Shown piece by piece: positions 1-5,752 of a DNA stretch of 6,731 bases (position 1 is the first letter of the stretch; every line of letters starts with the position of its first letter). The DNA is taken from contig CANQHT010000062.1 of the NCBI GenBank assembly GCA_947623705.1, positions 1 to 6,731 of the forward strand, given 5' to 3'. A program made the position numbers and the translations under genes. Below the pieces are notes generated by a model. The model had not been told where the DNA came from and made no database searches. It was given only the letters and a program-made list of their open reading frames with translations. The stretch is from an uncultured Bacilli bacterium. GTDB lineage: Bacteria; Bacillota_I; Bacilli_A; RF39; UBA660.

Positions 1-49
1 ATTTAAATTATTAGATGTTAATGCCTTAAAGCAAATGAAAAACACATAA
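1..49 (+). CDS. 3' end of an upstream gene (partial, product unknown)
   Basis: Reading from base 2 gives 15 sense codons (F-K-L-L-D-V-N-A-L-K-Q-M-K-N-T) followed by TAA at 47-49. The codons (TTA, GAT, GTT, AAT, AAA) match the usage of the genes downstream, and the frame is open to the left edge. This is consistent with the C-terminus of a preceding gene on the same strand. The fragment is too short to name a family, and in such AT-rich DNA an open run of this length can arise by chance. No convincing intrinsic terminator follows it. Confidence 0.4.
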   Translation, partial: FKLLDVNALKQMKNT

Positions 50-115
50 GTTTTATTAACTCATGCGTTTATCCTGGCAATGGTAAGTTTTTTACTAGTA
101 TATTAATCATTTTTA

Positions 116-124
116 TGGTATATT
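116..124 (+). promoter_or_regulatory. Possible extended -10 promoter of the membrane protein gene
   Basis: TGGTATATT fits the extended -10 form TGnTATAAT with one mismatch in the hexamer. Transcription would start near 131, leaving a leader of about 20 nt with the ribosome binding site almost at the 5' end. No good -35 hexamer lies 16-18 bases upstream, so the call rests on the extended -10 alone. Confidence 0.35.
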
Positions 125-135
125 ATTTATAAGAT

Positions 136-144
136 AAGGAAGTG
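136..144 (+). promoter_or_regulatory. Ribosome binding site that decides a TTG start
   Basis: AAGGAAGTG matches the ideal AAGGAGGTG at eight of nine positions and lies 6 nt upstream of TTG at 151. The GTG at 142-144 gives a slightly longer frame but is part of this Shine-Dalgarno sequence, so it cannot be served by it. The site therefore points to TTG 151 as the true start. Confidence 0.7.
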
Positions 145-150
145 TGGAAG

Positions 151-1746
151 TTGAATCAAGAATTCAATAATGATCCATCTAGGATAACTCAAGAAAATAT
201 CGATAATTCGATAGGAACAAATCCCAATAATGTTACAGGAGGTGTTAATAATCCAACTAATCCAACTCAAGAAAATATTGCTAATTCAGTAGTAGCAAAT
301 CCAGGTAATGTTGGTGTAAATAATCCAACTATGGCTACTCAAGGAAATATTAACAATCCAATAGGAACAAATCCTAATAATGTAATGGGAGGTTTTGATA
401 ATAGTTCAGTTATGCAAGAAAAGAAAAGTAAAACGCCATTATTAATTGGTTTGGGAGTCATAATCGTATTTTTAATTGGTATAAGTGTATTCTTCTATTT
501 TAATGGTCATAAAACCCAAAACATTTATTATAAAACTATTGATGAATTTGCTGATGCTTTAAAAGAAAATGTTGGTACAGTTAATAAAGAAATTAAAGAC
601 GTTTTAGGTAGTGAAATGGAATTGTCTTTAAATTTAAAAACTAATGATAGTGATATGAAAGCTTTAGCAAGTATCTTAAATAAATTAAAATTAACAGTTA
701 GTGCCGAAACAAGTGTCAAAGATAAAAAAGTTTATGCTAGTGTTGATGCTAAATATAATAATGGTAATTTATTAAAAGGTGAATTACTCGTAAATAATAA
801 TAGTATTTATGGTAATGTTAAAGATTTATATAATCGACCAATTAAATTATATGAAGATGATGCCTTAAGTGAAATATGGAATGTAACTGATACTACAGAT
901 TATGATACTATTATTACTGAAATGGCTAAAATAATAAAGAGTAGCCTAAAAGAAGAATATTTTACTAAGACTGAAGAAAAAATTACGGTTTTAGGAAGTG
1001 AAGTAGCTGTTTATAATCATACTTTAAAATTAAATAGTGATCAAATATATGATATTGAAAATGCTTTAATGGATGGTATGATAAATGATGAAGCCTTATT
1101 AAAAGCTTTAGCTAATGTTGCTGAGTTAGATGTTAGTGAATTAAAAAATAATTTAACTGATGCTAAGTCAAGTATTGAAAAAGATGACAGAACTTTAGAA
1201 AGCAATATTTATGTTAATAAAAAGAATGATAAATTAGAAATGGCTAATATTAAAATAAGTGGTGCTGGTGTTGATGAAACTTTAGCGTTAAATAAAAGTG
1301 CCACAGATACCTTTGATATTTTAGTTTCTAATACTAAAGTTGGTACATTTACTAATACGGAAAATAATATGGAATTAAAACTTGAATATGAAGGTACAAC
1401 ATTAAATTTCAAAATAACTAAACAAGGTAATAGTACAGATATTACATTAGGTGCCGAAGTAGAAGAAGGCACTATTGAATTAGTACTTTCAGATAATGAT
1501 GGTGCAGGAACTTTAAAATTAAGAATAAATGTACCAGAAGCAGATGTAGATTTAACATTAAATGCTACATATAAAGAAAAAGATATTAATAAAGTTACAG
1601 AATTTAGTACTGCAAATTACATTAAATTAGAAGATATGACTGAAAATGATTATAATAGTATGATGGAAAAATTACAAAATAATCAAAATTTATTAAAATT
1701 AATTCAAGATATTTCTAATTTACAAATCGATATGACTGGTATGTAA
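151..1746 (+). CDS. Single-pass membrane protein with Asn-rich N-terminal repeats and large extracytoplasmic domain, function unknown
   Basis: I do not recognise a named family. The protein has 531 residues from the TTG start; GTG at 142 would add three. Residues 13-87 hold three imperfect repeats of 24-26 residues beginning T-Q-E/G-N-I and containing N-P-N/G-N-V, rich in Asn, Pro and Gly and probably disordered. A basic patch (KKSK, about 91-94) precedes one hydrophobic segment (about 96-117), predicting an N-in, C-out topology without a cleavable signal. The remaining roughly 410 residues contain no cysteine. They alternate Asp/Asn/Thr-rich strand-like stretches with Leu/Lys/Glu helices, and a final amphipathic helix covers about 500-525. 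A LolA/LppX-like beta-sheet fold is possible but only a guess. The gene has its own terminator and probably its own promoter. Its role may be a surface or envelope-associated protein; substrate and partners are unknown. Confidence 0.85.
   Translation: MNQEFNNDPSRITQENIDNSIGTNPNNVTGGVNNPTNPTQENIANSVVANPGNVGVNNPTMATQGNINNPIGTNPNNVMGGFDNSSVMQEKKSKTPLLIGLGVIIVFLIGISVFFYFNGHKTQNIYYKTIDEFADALKENVGTVNKEIKDVLGSEMELSLNLKTNDSDMKALASILNKLKLTVSAETSVKDKKVYASVDAKYNNGNLLKGELLVNNNSIYGNVKDLYNRPIKLYEDDALSEIWNVTDTTDYDTIITEMAKIIKSSLKEEYFTKTEEKITVLGSEVAVYNHTLKLNSDQIYDIENALMDGMINDEALLKALANVAELDVSELKNNLTDAKSSIEKDDRTLESNIYVNKKNDKLEMANIKISGAGVDETLALNKSATDTFDILVSNTKVGTFTNTENNMELKLEYEGTTLNFKITKQGNSTDITLGAEVEEGTIELVLSDNDGAGTLKLRINVPEADVDLTLNATYKEKDINKVTEFSTANYIKLEDMTENDYNSMMEKLQNNQNLLKLIQDISNLQIDMTGM
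187..411 (+). repeat. Three in-frame imperfect tandem repeats (78, 72 and 75 nt)
   Basis: Units start at 187, 265 and 337, each opening with ACTCAAGAAAATAT or ACTCAAGGAAATAT. They encode related 26-, 24- and 25-residue blocks. Units 1 and 3 share the block I-G-T-N-P-N-N-V, while unit 2 has V-V-A-N-P-G-N-V. The divergence suggests old duplication rather than recent slippage. All unit lengths are multiples of three, so copy-number change would keep the frame. Confidence 0.8.
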
Positions 1747-1752
1747 GATAAG

Positions 1753-1778
1753 ACTACACGATAAAAAGTGTAGTTTTT
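1753..1778 (+). terminator. Intrinsic terminator of the membrane protein gene
   Basis: ACTACAC (1753-1759) pairs with GTGTAGT (1768-1774) around the loop GATAAAAA and is followed directly by more T residues and TTCT. It begins 6 nt after the TAA stop, so it ends this unit and separates it from the sigma factor gene. Confidence 0.85.
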
Positions 1779-1793
1779 CTATGGTTAAAATTC

Positions 1794-1823
1794 TTGACAA
1801 ATAGTTTTTTAAAGTTTTACAAT
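1794..1823 (+). promoter_or_regulatory. Sigma-A type promoter of the sigma factor gene
   Basis: A perfect TTGACA (1794-1799) and TACAAT (1818-1823) are separated by 18 bases, just downstream of a terminator and upstream of the next gene. Transcription should start near 1830. The -10 begins with the usual T, so this promoter suits the housekeeping sigma and gives no sign of autoregulation by the encoded factor. Confidence 0.75.
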
Positions 1824-1854
1824 ATTAAACACACAAAAGGTAGGTGAAATTATT

Positions 1855-3738
1855 ATGTTAAAAAATATTAAACAACTTAGTAATTCAGAATTATATAATA
1901 ATTTAATACCTTTAATAACTAATACAATATTAAAATATGATTTTATAACTATTGATAAAGATTTAATAATAAATGTTATTGTTTTAGCCAAAAAAGAATA
2001 TCAAGAAAGTATGGGTAGTTTTGATAAATGTTTTAAAAAGAAATTAGAAAGTGCTATTCGTTTAGAAATAAAAAAGCAATTAAATGATGAAGAAAAAGCT
2101 TTTAATATTTTAAATAATTATATAAGTAAAAATATTAATTCTACTCTTAATTATGAAAATGCTATCGATTTTTTAAAAAAGTTAAATAAATTTTTATTGC
2201 AATATTCTTATGAACCTAATCTAGATATTTTAATTAATTTAATTAGTAACAATATTGATTTTAATAATTTAATCAAAATAATTGTTGATACAAAATATTC
2301 TGTATTTGTAAATTTTCCTTTAGAAAATATATATAATAATGATTTTATAATTCAAGTAATTTTAACTTATTGTATGATTAATAATATTGAAATTTATTCT
2401 AATCAAAATACTTTAGATAATATTACAGAGTTAGATGATTCCGTAAGTATAGATAGTGTAGCGCAATATCTTAAAGATATAAGTATTTATCCTCTTTTAA
2501 ATAATGAAGAAGAAAAAGTTTTATTTATGCGCCTTCGTAATGGGGATACAGCACTTTTTAATTATCTTGTTAATTGTAATTTAAAATTAGTTGTTAGTCG
2601 GGCTAAAAAGTTTCCTAATTGTGCTTTAGATATTTTAGATTTAATTCAAGAAGGTAATATTGGTCTTATGACAGCCGTAGATAGATTTGATTATACAAAA
2701 GGTTATAAATTTTCGACCTATGCCACTTATTGGATCGAGCATTTTATGAAAAGAGCCATTGCCTCAAAAAGTCGGACTGTCAGAATTGCCTATAATAAAC
2801 ATAATACACTATCTAGAATTCTCAAAGTCCAAACAGATCTTTTAAATTTATTGGGGCGTGAACCTAAAATAGAAGAAATTGCGCAAGAGATAGGTTTACC
2901 AGTTACAAAAGTAAATATGCTTTTAAATTTGAATTCAGCAGTTAGTTTAAATACTATTGTTAATGATGAAAGTAAAAGAAATGCCGAACTAGGAGATTTT
3001 ATATCTAGTGATGTAGATTTAGAAGATAGTTATATGCATGAAAGTTTAAAAGAAGATGTTCAAAAATTAATTCAAACTTGTAATTTAAATGAACGGGAAA
3101 TGAATATTATAATTGCCCGCTTTGGTTTGTTTGGTAATGAAAGACTAACGCTAGAAGAAGTGGGAGAAAAATATAATCTTACAAGAGAGAGAATTAGACA
3201 ACTTGAAGTAAAAGTATTAGATAAAATTATTAAAAATAAAGATACTGATAAATTAGCGGTTTATATGGATAATCCTGAAAAGTGCAAAGAAACTTTGCAA
3301 GCTAAAAGAGAAGCTTACTGGCGGGAAACTGCAGAAGATTATCTAGCCAGAAGTTTATATAAAAAAAGAAAACTATCAGAAAAGAAAGCTATAGCCAATG
3401 GTGTACAAAAACCTCTAACTCTTGAAGAAAAGGAAAGAATGGAAAAAGAAATGTATATGGCCAGAAGAGCTAAAAAAACTATTTATGATTATTTTGCAGG
3501 CTATTCCAAAGAAAGAGTGGATAAAGTAATTGAAACTTTAATTCCAGAAGAACAATATATATTAAAACTATGGGAAAGAGAACCATTAAGGGCCACATTT
3601 AATTCATACTTTCAAAATACAATTTCTAAAATTGATCATCAATTAAAAAATCCTGATGCTATATTAAGAAGGCAAAAGAAACCAAGTAATGGAACACTTA
3701 AAGTGCGTAAACTTATGGAAGAAGAAGGAAAAAACTAA
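1855..3738 (+). CDS. RNA polymerase sigma-70 family factor, atypical, with long N- and C-terminal extensions
   Basis: The 627-residue protein should bind core RNA polymerase and direct promoter recognition. Residues 1-192 are an Asn/Ile/Leu-rich, mostly helical extension that does not look like region 1.1. The core follows: region 1.2 (about 195-240), region 2 (241-311, with DLIQEGNIGLM and GYKFSTYAT), region 3 (about 315-390, with the finger motif LGDFI at 379-383) and region 4 (about 398-461, with LTLEEVGEKY and TRERIRQLE). The -35 reading residues R444, E445, R448 and Q449 are kept. The -10 reading residues are not: E. coli Q437 and T440 correspond to H296 and K299, and the extended -10 residues H455 and E458 correspond to N314 and N317. 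Residues 462-627 are a charged extension containing a second region-4-like helical block. ATG 1855 follows an AAGGTAGGTG site (1837-1846). An alternative sigma factor is more likely than RpoD. The first 190 codons are especially AT-rich. Confidence 0.9.
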   Translation: MLKNIKQLSNSELYNNLIPLITNTILKYDFITIDKDLIINVIVLAKKEYQESMGSFDKCFKKKLESAIRLEIKKQLNDEEKAFNILNNYISKNINSTLNYENAIDFLKKLNKFLLQYSYEPNLDILINLISNNIDFNNLIKIIVDTKYSVFVNFPLENIYNNDFIIQVILTYCMINNIEIYSNQNTLDNITELDDSVSIDSVAQYLKDISIYPLLNNEEEKVLFMRLRNGDTALFNYLVNCNLKLVVSRAKKFPNCALDILDLIQEGNIGLMTAVDRFDYTKGYKFSTYATYWIEHFMKRAIASKSRTVRIAYNKHNTLSRILKVQTDLLNLLGREPKIEEIAQEIGLPVTKVNMLLNLNSAVSLNTIVNDESKRNAELGDFISSDVDLEDSYMHESLKEDVQKLIQTCNLNEREMNIIIARFGLFGNERLTLEEVGEKYNLTRERIRQLEVKVLDKIIKNKDTDKLAVYMDNPEKCKETLQAKREAYWRETAEDYLARSLYKKRKLSEKKAIANGVQKPLTLEEKERMEKEMYMARRAKKTIYDYFAGYSKERVDKVIETLIPEEQYILKLWEREPLRATFNSYFQNTISKIDHQLKNPDAILRRQKKPSNGTLKVRKLMEEEGKN

Positions 3739-3746
3739 AAACTCCG

Positions 3747-3776
3747 AGATACTAAAATTACCTTAGTATCTTTTTC
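3747..3776 (+). terminator. Intrinsic terminator of the sigma factor gene
   Basis: AGATACTAA (3747-3755) pairs perfectly with TTAGTATCT (3763-3771) around a 7-nt loop, and the stem runs into TTTTTC. It starts 8 nt after the sigma gene stop and isolates that gene from the ribosomal protein operon. Confidence 0.88.
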
Positions 3777-3810
3777 TTTACAAAATTTGTCAAAAATAGC
3801 AAATTTACAC

Positions 3811-3840
3811 TTGTCAAGCATATAATTATTGTGTTATAAT
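3811..3840 (+). promoter_or_regulatory. Promoter of the S10 ribosomal protein operon
   Basis: TTGTCA (3811-3816) and a perfect TATAAT (3835-3840) are 18 bases apart, and TGT just before the -10 supplies an extended -10 element. The upstream flank is A/T-rich, as expected of a strong ribosomal promoter. Transcription should start near 3847, giving a leader of about 125 nt. Confidence 0.85.
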
Positions 3841-3846
3841 CATAGT

Positions 3847-3957
3847 CGTATGACTGCGATGATGCGCGAGGTTGCTGACACGCTAGGAAGAGTTGGTAAA
3901 TATCTTTATAGCCTATCAGGTAATTCGGGTGGAGCAAGTCTATACTAGATATAGACG
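3847..3957 (+). promoter_or_regulatory. Structured 5' leader of the S10 operon (candidate ribosomal leader)
   Basis: This untranslated stretch is clearly richer in G and C than the DNA on both sides, as expected of a folded RNA. Visible helices include TAGGAAGA (3884-3891) pairing with TCTT (3903-3906) and CCTA (3912-3915) across a 5-nt bulge, and a perfect 7-bp hairpin GTCTATA/TATAGAC (3938-3944 with 3950-3956) right before the Shine-Dalgarno. From memory, the segment GAGGTTGCTGACAC and the string GCAAGTCTATA resemble leaders in front of rpsJ in other Bacillota. I cannot confirm that by search. No T-run follows the last hairpin, so control would act on translation or mRNA stability rather than attenuation at that point. 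The ligand is unknown; one of the operon's own ribosomal proteins would be the usual candidate. Confidence 0.6.
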
Positions 3958-3965
3958 AAAGGAGG
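3958..3965 (+). promoter_or_regulatory. Ribosome binding site of rpsJ
   Basis: AAAGGAGG is 8 nt from ATG 3974 and only 2 nt from the in-frame ATG at 3968, which is followed at once by TAA. The spacing selects 3974. The site begins one base after the 3938-3956 hairpin, so a protein or longer fold holding that hairpin could mask it. Confidence 0.8.
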
Positions 3966-3973
3966 ACATGTAA

Positions 3974-4282
3974 ATGTCAAATCAAAAAGTTAGAATCAAT
4001 TTGAAAGCCTATGACCATCGTTTATTAGATATGGCCGCTAGTAAAATTGTCGAAACTGTAAAAAGAACAGGTGGTGAAGTTTCTGGTCCAGTACCTCTTC
4101 CAACAGAAATTGAGAAGTTTACTGTACTTAGAGCCGTTCACAATTACAAGGACTCTCGTGAACAATTCGAAAGAAGAACTCACAAAAGACTTGTTGATAT
4201 TAAAAATCCTAGTAAGGAAACAATTGATGCTTTAACACATTTAGATTTACCAAGTGGCGTTGACATCGAAATTAAATTATAG
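3974..4282 (+). CDS. rpsJ: 30S ribosomal protein S10
   Basis: S10 is a small-subunit head protein and, as NusE, also joins NusB in transcription antitermination complexes. The 102-residue product has the family's usual length. It carries the conserved opening RINLKAYDHRLLD, the block GPVPLPTE, the loop RAVHNYKDSREQFERRTHKRL and the ending LPSGVDIEIKL. The RAVH-KYKDSREQFE style loop is typical of Bacillota, in contrast to the RSPH version of Proteobacteria. This is the first gene of the S10 operon, behind a strong promoter and leader. The stop is TAG, 18 nt before rplC. Identification is secure. Confidence 0.98.
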   Translation: MSNQKVRINLKAYDHRLLDMAASKIVETVKRTGGEVSGPVPLPTEIEKFTVLRAVHNYKDSREQFERRTHKRLVDIKNPSKETIDALTHLDLPSGVDIEIKL

Positions 4283-4300
4283 TAAAGGAAGGAAAGAAAA

Positions 4301-5104
4301 ATGAAAGGAATCTTAGGACGCAAAGTTGGAATGACAGAAGTCTTTACTAAAGATGGCAAATTAATTCCTGTAACTGTTGTTGCTTGTGAACCAAATGTCG
4401 TAATGCAAGTTAAATCTTTAGAAAAAGATGGTTATAATGCTATTCAATTAGGCGTATTTGAAAAGAAAGAAAATCGTGCCAATAAAGCTGAAATTGGCCA
4501 TGCTAAAAAAGCAAACACTACTCCTAAGCGCTTCTTAAAAGAGGTTAAAAACGCCGAAGGCACTTATAATGTCGGAGATAAAATTGGAGTAGATATTTTT
4601 GAAGTAGGTGAAGTTGTTGATGTAACTGGTACTTCAAAAGGTAAAGGAATGCAAGGTGTTATTAAAAGACACAATCAATCAAGAGGACCTATGGGACATG
4701 GTTCACATTATCATAGAGGACCTGGTTCACTTGGTACAATGCTTCCAAAAAGAGTATTAAAGGGTAAAAAACTTCCAGGACATATGGGAGTAGAAACAGT
4801 AACTATTCAAAATCTAGAAATAATTGAAGTTAATACAACTGATAATTACATTCTAGTAAGTGGCAATATTCCAGGTGCTAAAAATTCTTTAGTTTATATT
4901 AAGACTGCAATTAAAAATTCTAGAAAGGCTTCTCCAAAAGAAATCTTAACTTATGAAGAAGAAACTGTTGTTGATGCAGTAGTGGAAGAAAATACTCCAG
5001 TAGAAGAAAATGTTGAAACTACTGAAACAGAAGAAACTACAGAAGTAGAAAATACCGAAGTAGGAGAAGAAACTAAAGAAGAAAATCCGGAGGAAGCCAA
5101 TTAG
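4301..5104 (+). CDS. rplC: 50S ribosomal protein L3 with acidic C-terminal extension
   Basis: L3 is an early-assembly large-subunit protein that binds 23S rRNA and reaches toward the peptidyl transferase centre. Residues 1 to about 205 cover the whole family domain. They include MKGILGRKVGMT at the start, GTSKGKGMQGVIKRH (110-124), GPMGHGSHYHRGPGSLG (129-145) and LPGHMGVETVTIQNLEI (158-174). Typical L3 is about 205-210 residues; this one has 267. The surplus is a tail in which residues 219-267 contain 20 Glu, one Asp and a single Lys. The tail is in frame, uses ordinary codons and is followed by a proper rplD ribosome binding site, so it is not an obvious read-through artefact. ATG 4301 lies about 8 nt after AAAGGAAGG (4284-4292). 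Confidence 0.97.
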   Translation: MKGILGRKVGMTEVFTKDGKLIPVTVVACEPNVVMQVKSLEKDGYNAIQLGVFEKKENRANKAEIGHAKKANTTPKRFLKEVKNAEGTYNVGDKIGVDIFEVGEVVDVTGTSKGKGMQGVIKRHNQSRGPMGHGSHYHRGPGSLGTMLPKRVLKGKKLPGHMGVETVTIQNLEIIEVNTTDNYILVSGNIPGAKNSLVYIKTAIKNSRKASPKEILTYEEETVVDAVVEENTPVEENVETTETEETTEVENTEVGEETKEENPEEAN

Positions 5105-5128
5105 GCTTTATAAAGGAGGAAAATACTA

Positions 5129-5752
5129 ATGACAAAATTAAGTGTTAAAAATATTAAAGGTGAAACTGTTAAAGATATCACTTTAGATAGTAAAATTTGG
5201 AATATTGATGTTAATGATGATGCATTAAAGAAAATGATTCGTTTACAACTAGATAGTATGCGTCAAGGAACAAGAAAGACCAAGAATAGATCAGAAGTTT
5301 CTGGTGGCGGCAGAAAACCTTGGAAACAAAAAGGTACTGGTCGAGCTCGTCAAGGTAGTATTCGAGCTACACAATGGCGTGGTGGTGGAATTCCTTTAGG
5401 AGTAAACCCTCGTGATTATGGATTTAAAATTAATCGTAAGGAAAGAAGCCTAGCTTTAAAAACTGCTTTAACTTATAAAGCAAAAGAAAAAGCCTTAATA
5501 GTAGTGGATAAATTAGATTTAAAAACTCTTAAGACTAAAGAAGCAACAAATATATTAGAAACATTAAAATTAAGTGGTAAAACACTATTCGTTACAAGTA
5601 ACGAAAATGAAAATTTATATATGGCTACAAGAAATTTAGGAAATGTTCTAGTTCTTATGGCTCAAGAAGTTAATTGCTATGATATTTTAAATGCTGATAA
5701 TTTAGTAGTTGAAGAAGAAGCAATTAATGTAATAGAGGAGGCTCTTAAATAA
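5129..5752 (+). CDS. rplD: 50S ribosomal protein L4
   Basis: L4 binds 23S rRNA and lines the narrow part of the peptide exit tunnel; in gammaproteobacteria it also represses its own operon. The 207-residue protein has the normal length. The conserved tunnel-loop region is at about 46-94, with QGTRKTKNRSEV, GGGRKPWKQKGTGRARQGSI and QWRGGGIPLG readable in order. A Rossmann-like C-terminal half follows, ending in the acidic VVEEEAINVIEEAL. ATG 5129 follows AAAGGAGG (5112-5119) by 9 nt. The TAA stop overlaps the rplW ATG by one base (TAATG), implying translational coupling. Confidence 0.98.
   Translation: MTKLSVKNIKGETVKDITLDSKIWNIDVNDDALKKMIRLQLDSMRQGTRKTKNRSEVSGGGRKPWKQKGTGRARQGSIRATQWRGGGIPLGVNPRDYGFKINRKERSLALKTALTYKAKEKALIVVDKLDLKTLKTKEATNILETLKLSGKTLFVTSNENENLYMATRNLGNVLVLMAQEVNCYDILNADNLVVEEEAINVIEEALK

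Noticed and set aside
50..115. Possible terminator or small gene between the left-edge fragment and the membrane protein gene
   Set aside because: No stem followed by a T-run and no frame with a ribosome binding site could be found.
528..1991. Reverse-strand open frames of 60-87 codons opposite the membrane protein and the sigma gene start
   Set aside because: They lie opposite well-supported genes, have hydrophobic low-complexity translations typical of antisense frames in AT-rich DNA, and match no family that I recognise.
1855..3738. Assigning the sigma gene as rpoD/sigA
   Set aside because: The region 2.4 and 3.0 residues that read the -10 are replaced and both ends carry unusual extensions, so a housekeeping symbol would overstate the evidence.
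3787..3817. Two copies of TTGTCAA, 24 bases apart, upstream of the rpsJ promoter
   Set aside because: The second copy is the -35 region. The first has no -10 at a workable distance, and a 7-base repeat in such DNA is weak evidence for an operator.
3968..3973. Minimal start-stop frame (ATG TAA) immediately before the rpsJ ATG
   Set aside because: It is only 2 nt from the Shine-Dalgarno, too close for initiation, while ATG 3974 has ideal spacing. Most likely coincidence.
5094..5108. Small inverted repeat AAGCC/GGCTT across the rplC stop codon
   Set aside because: The stem is only 5 bp with no T-run, and it sits inside a tightly packed operon, so it is not a terminator. It could at most slightly affect coupling to rplD.
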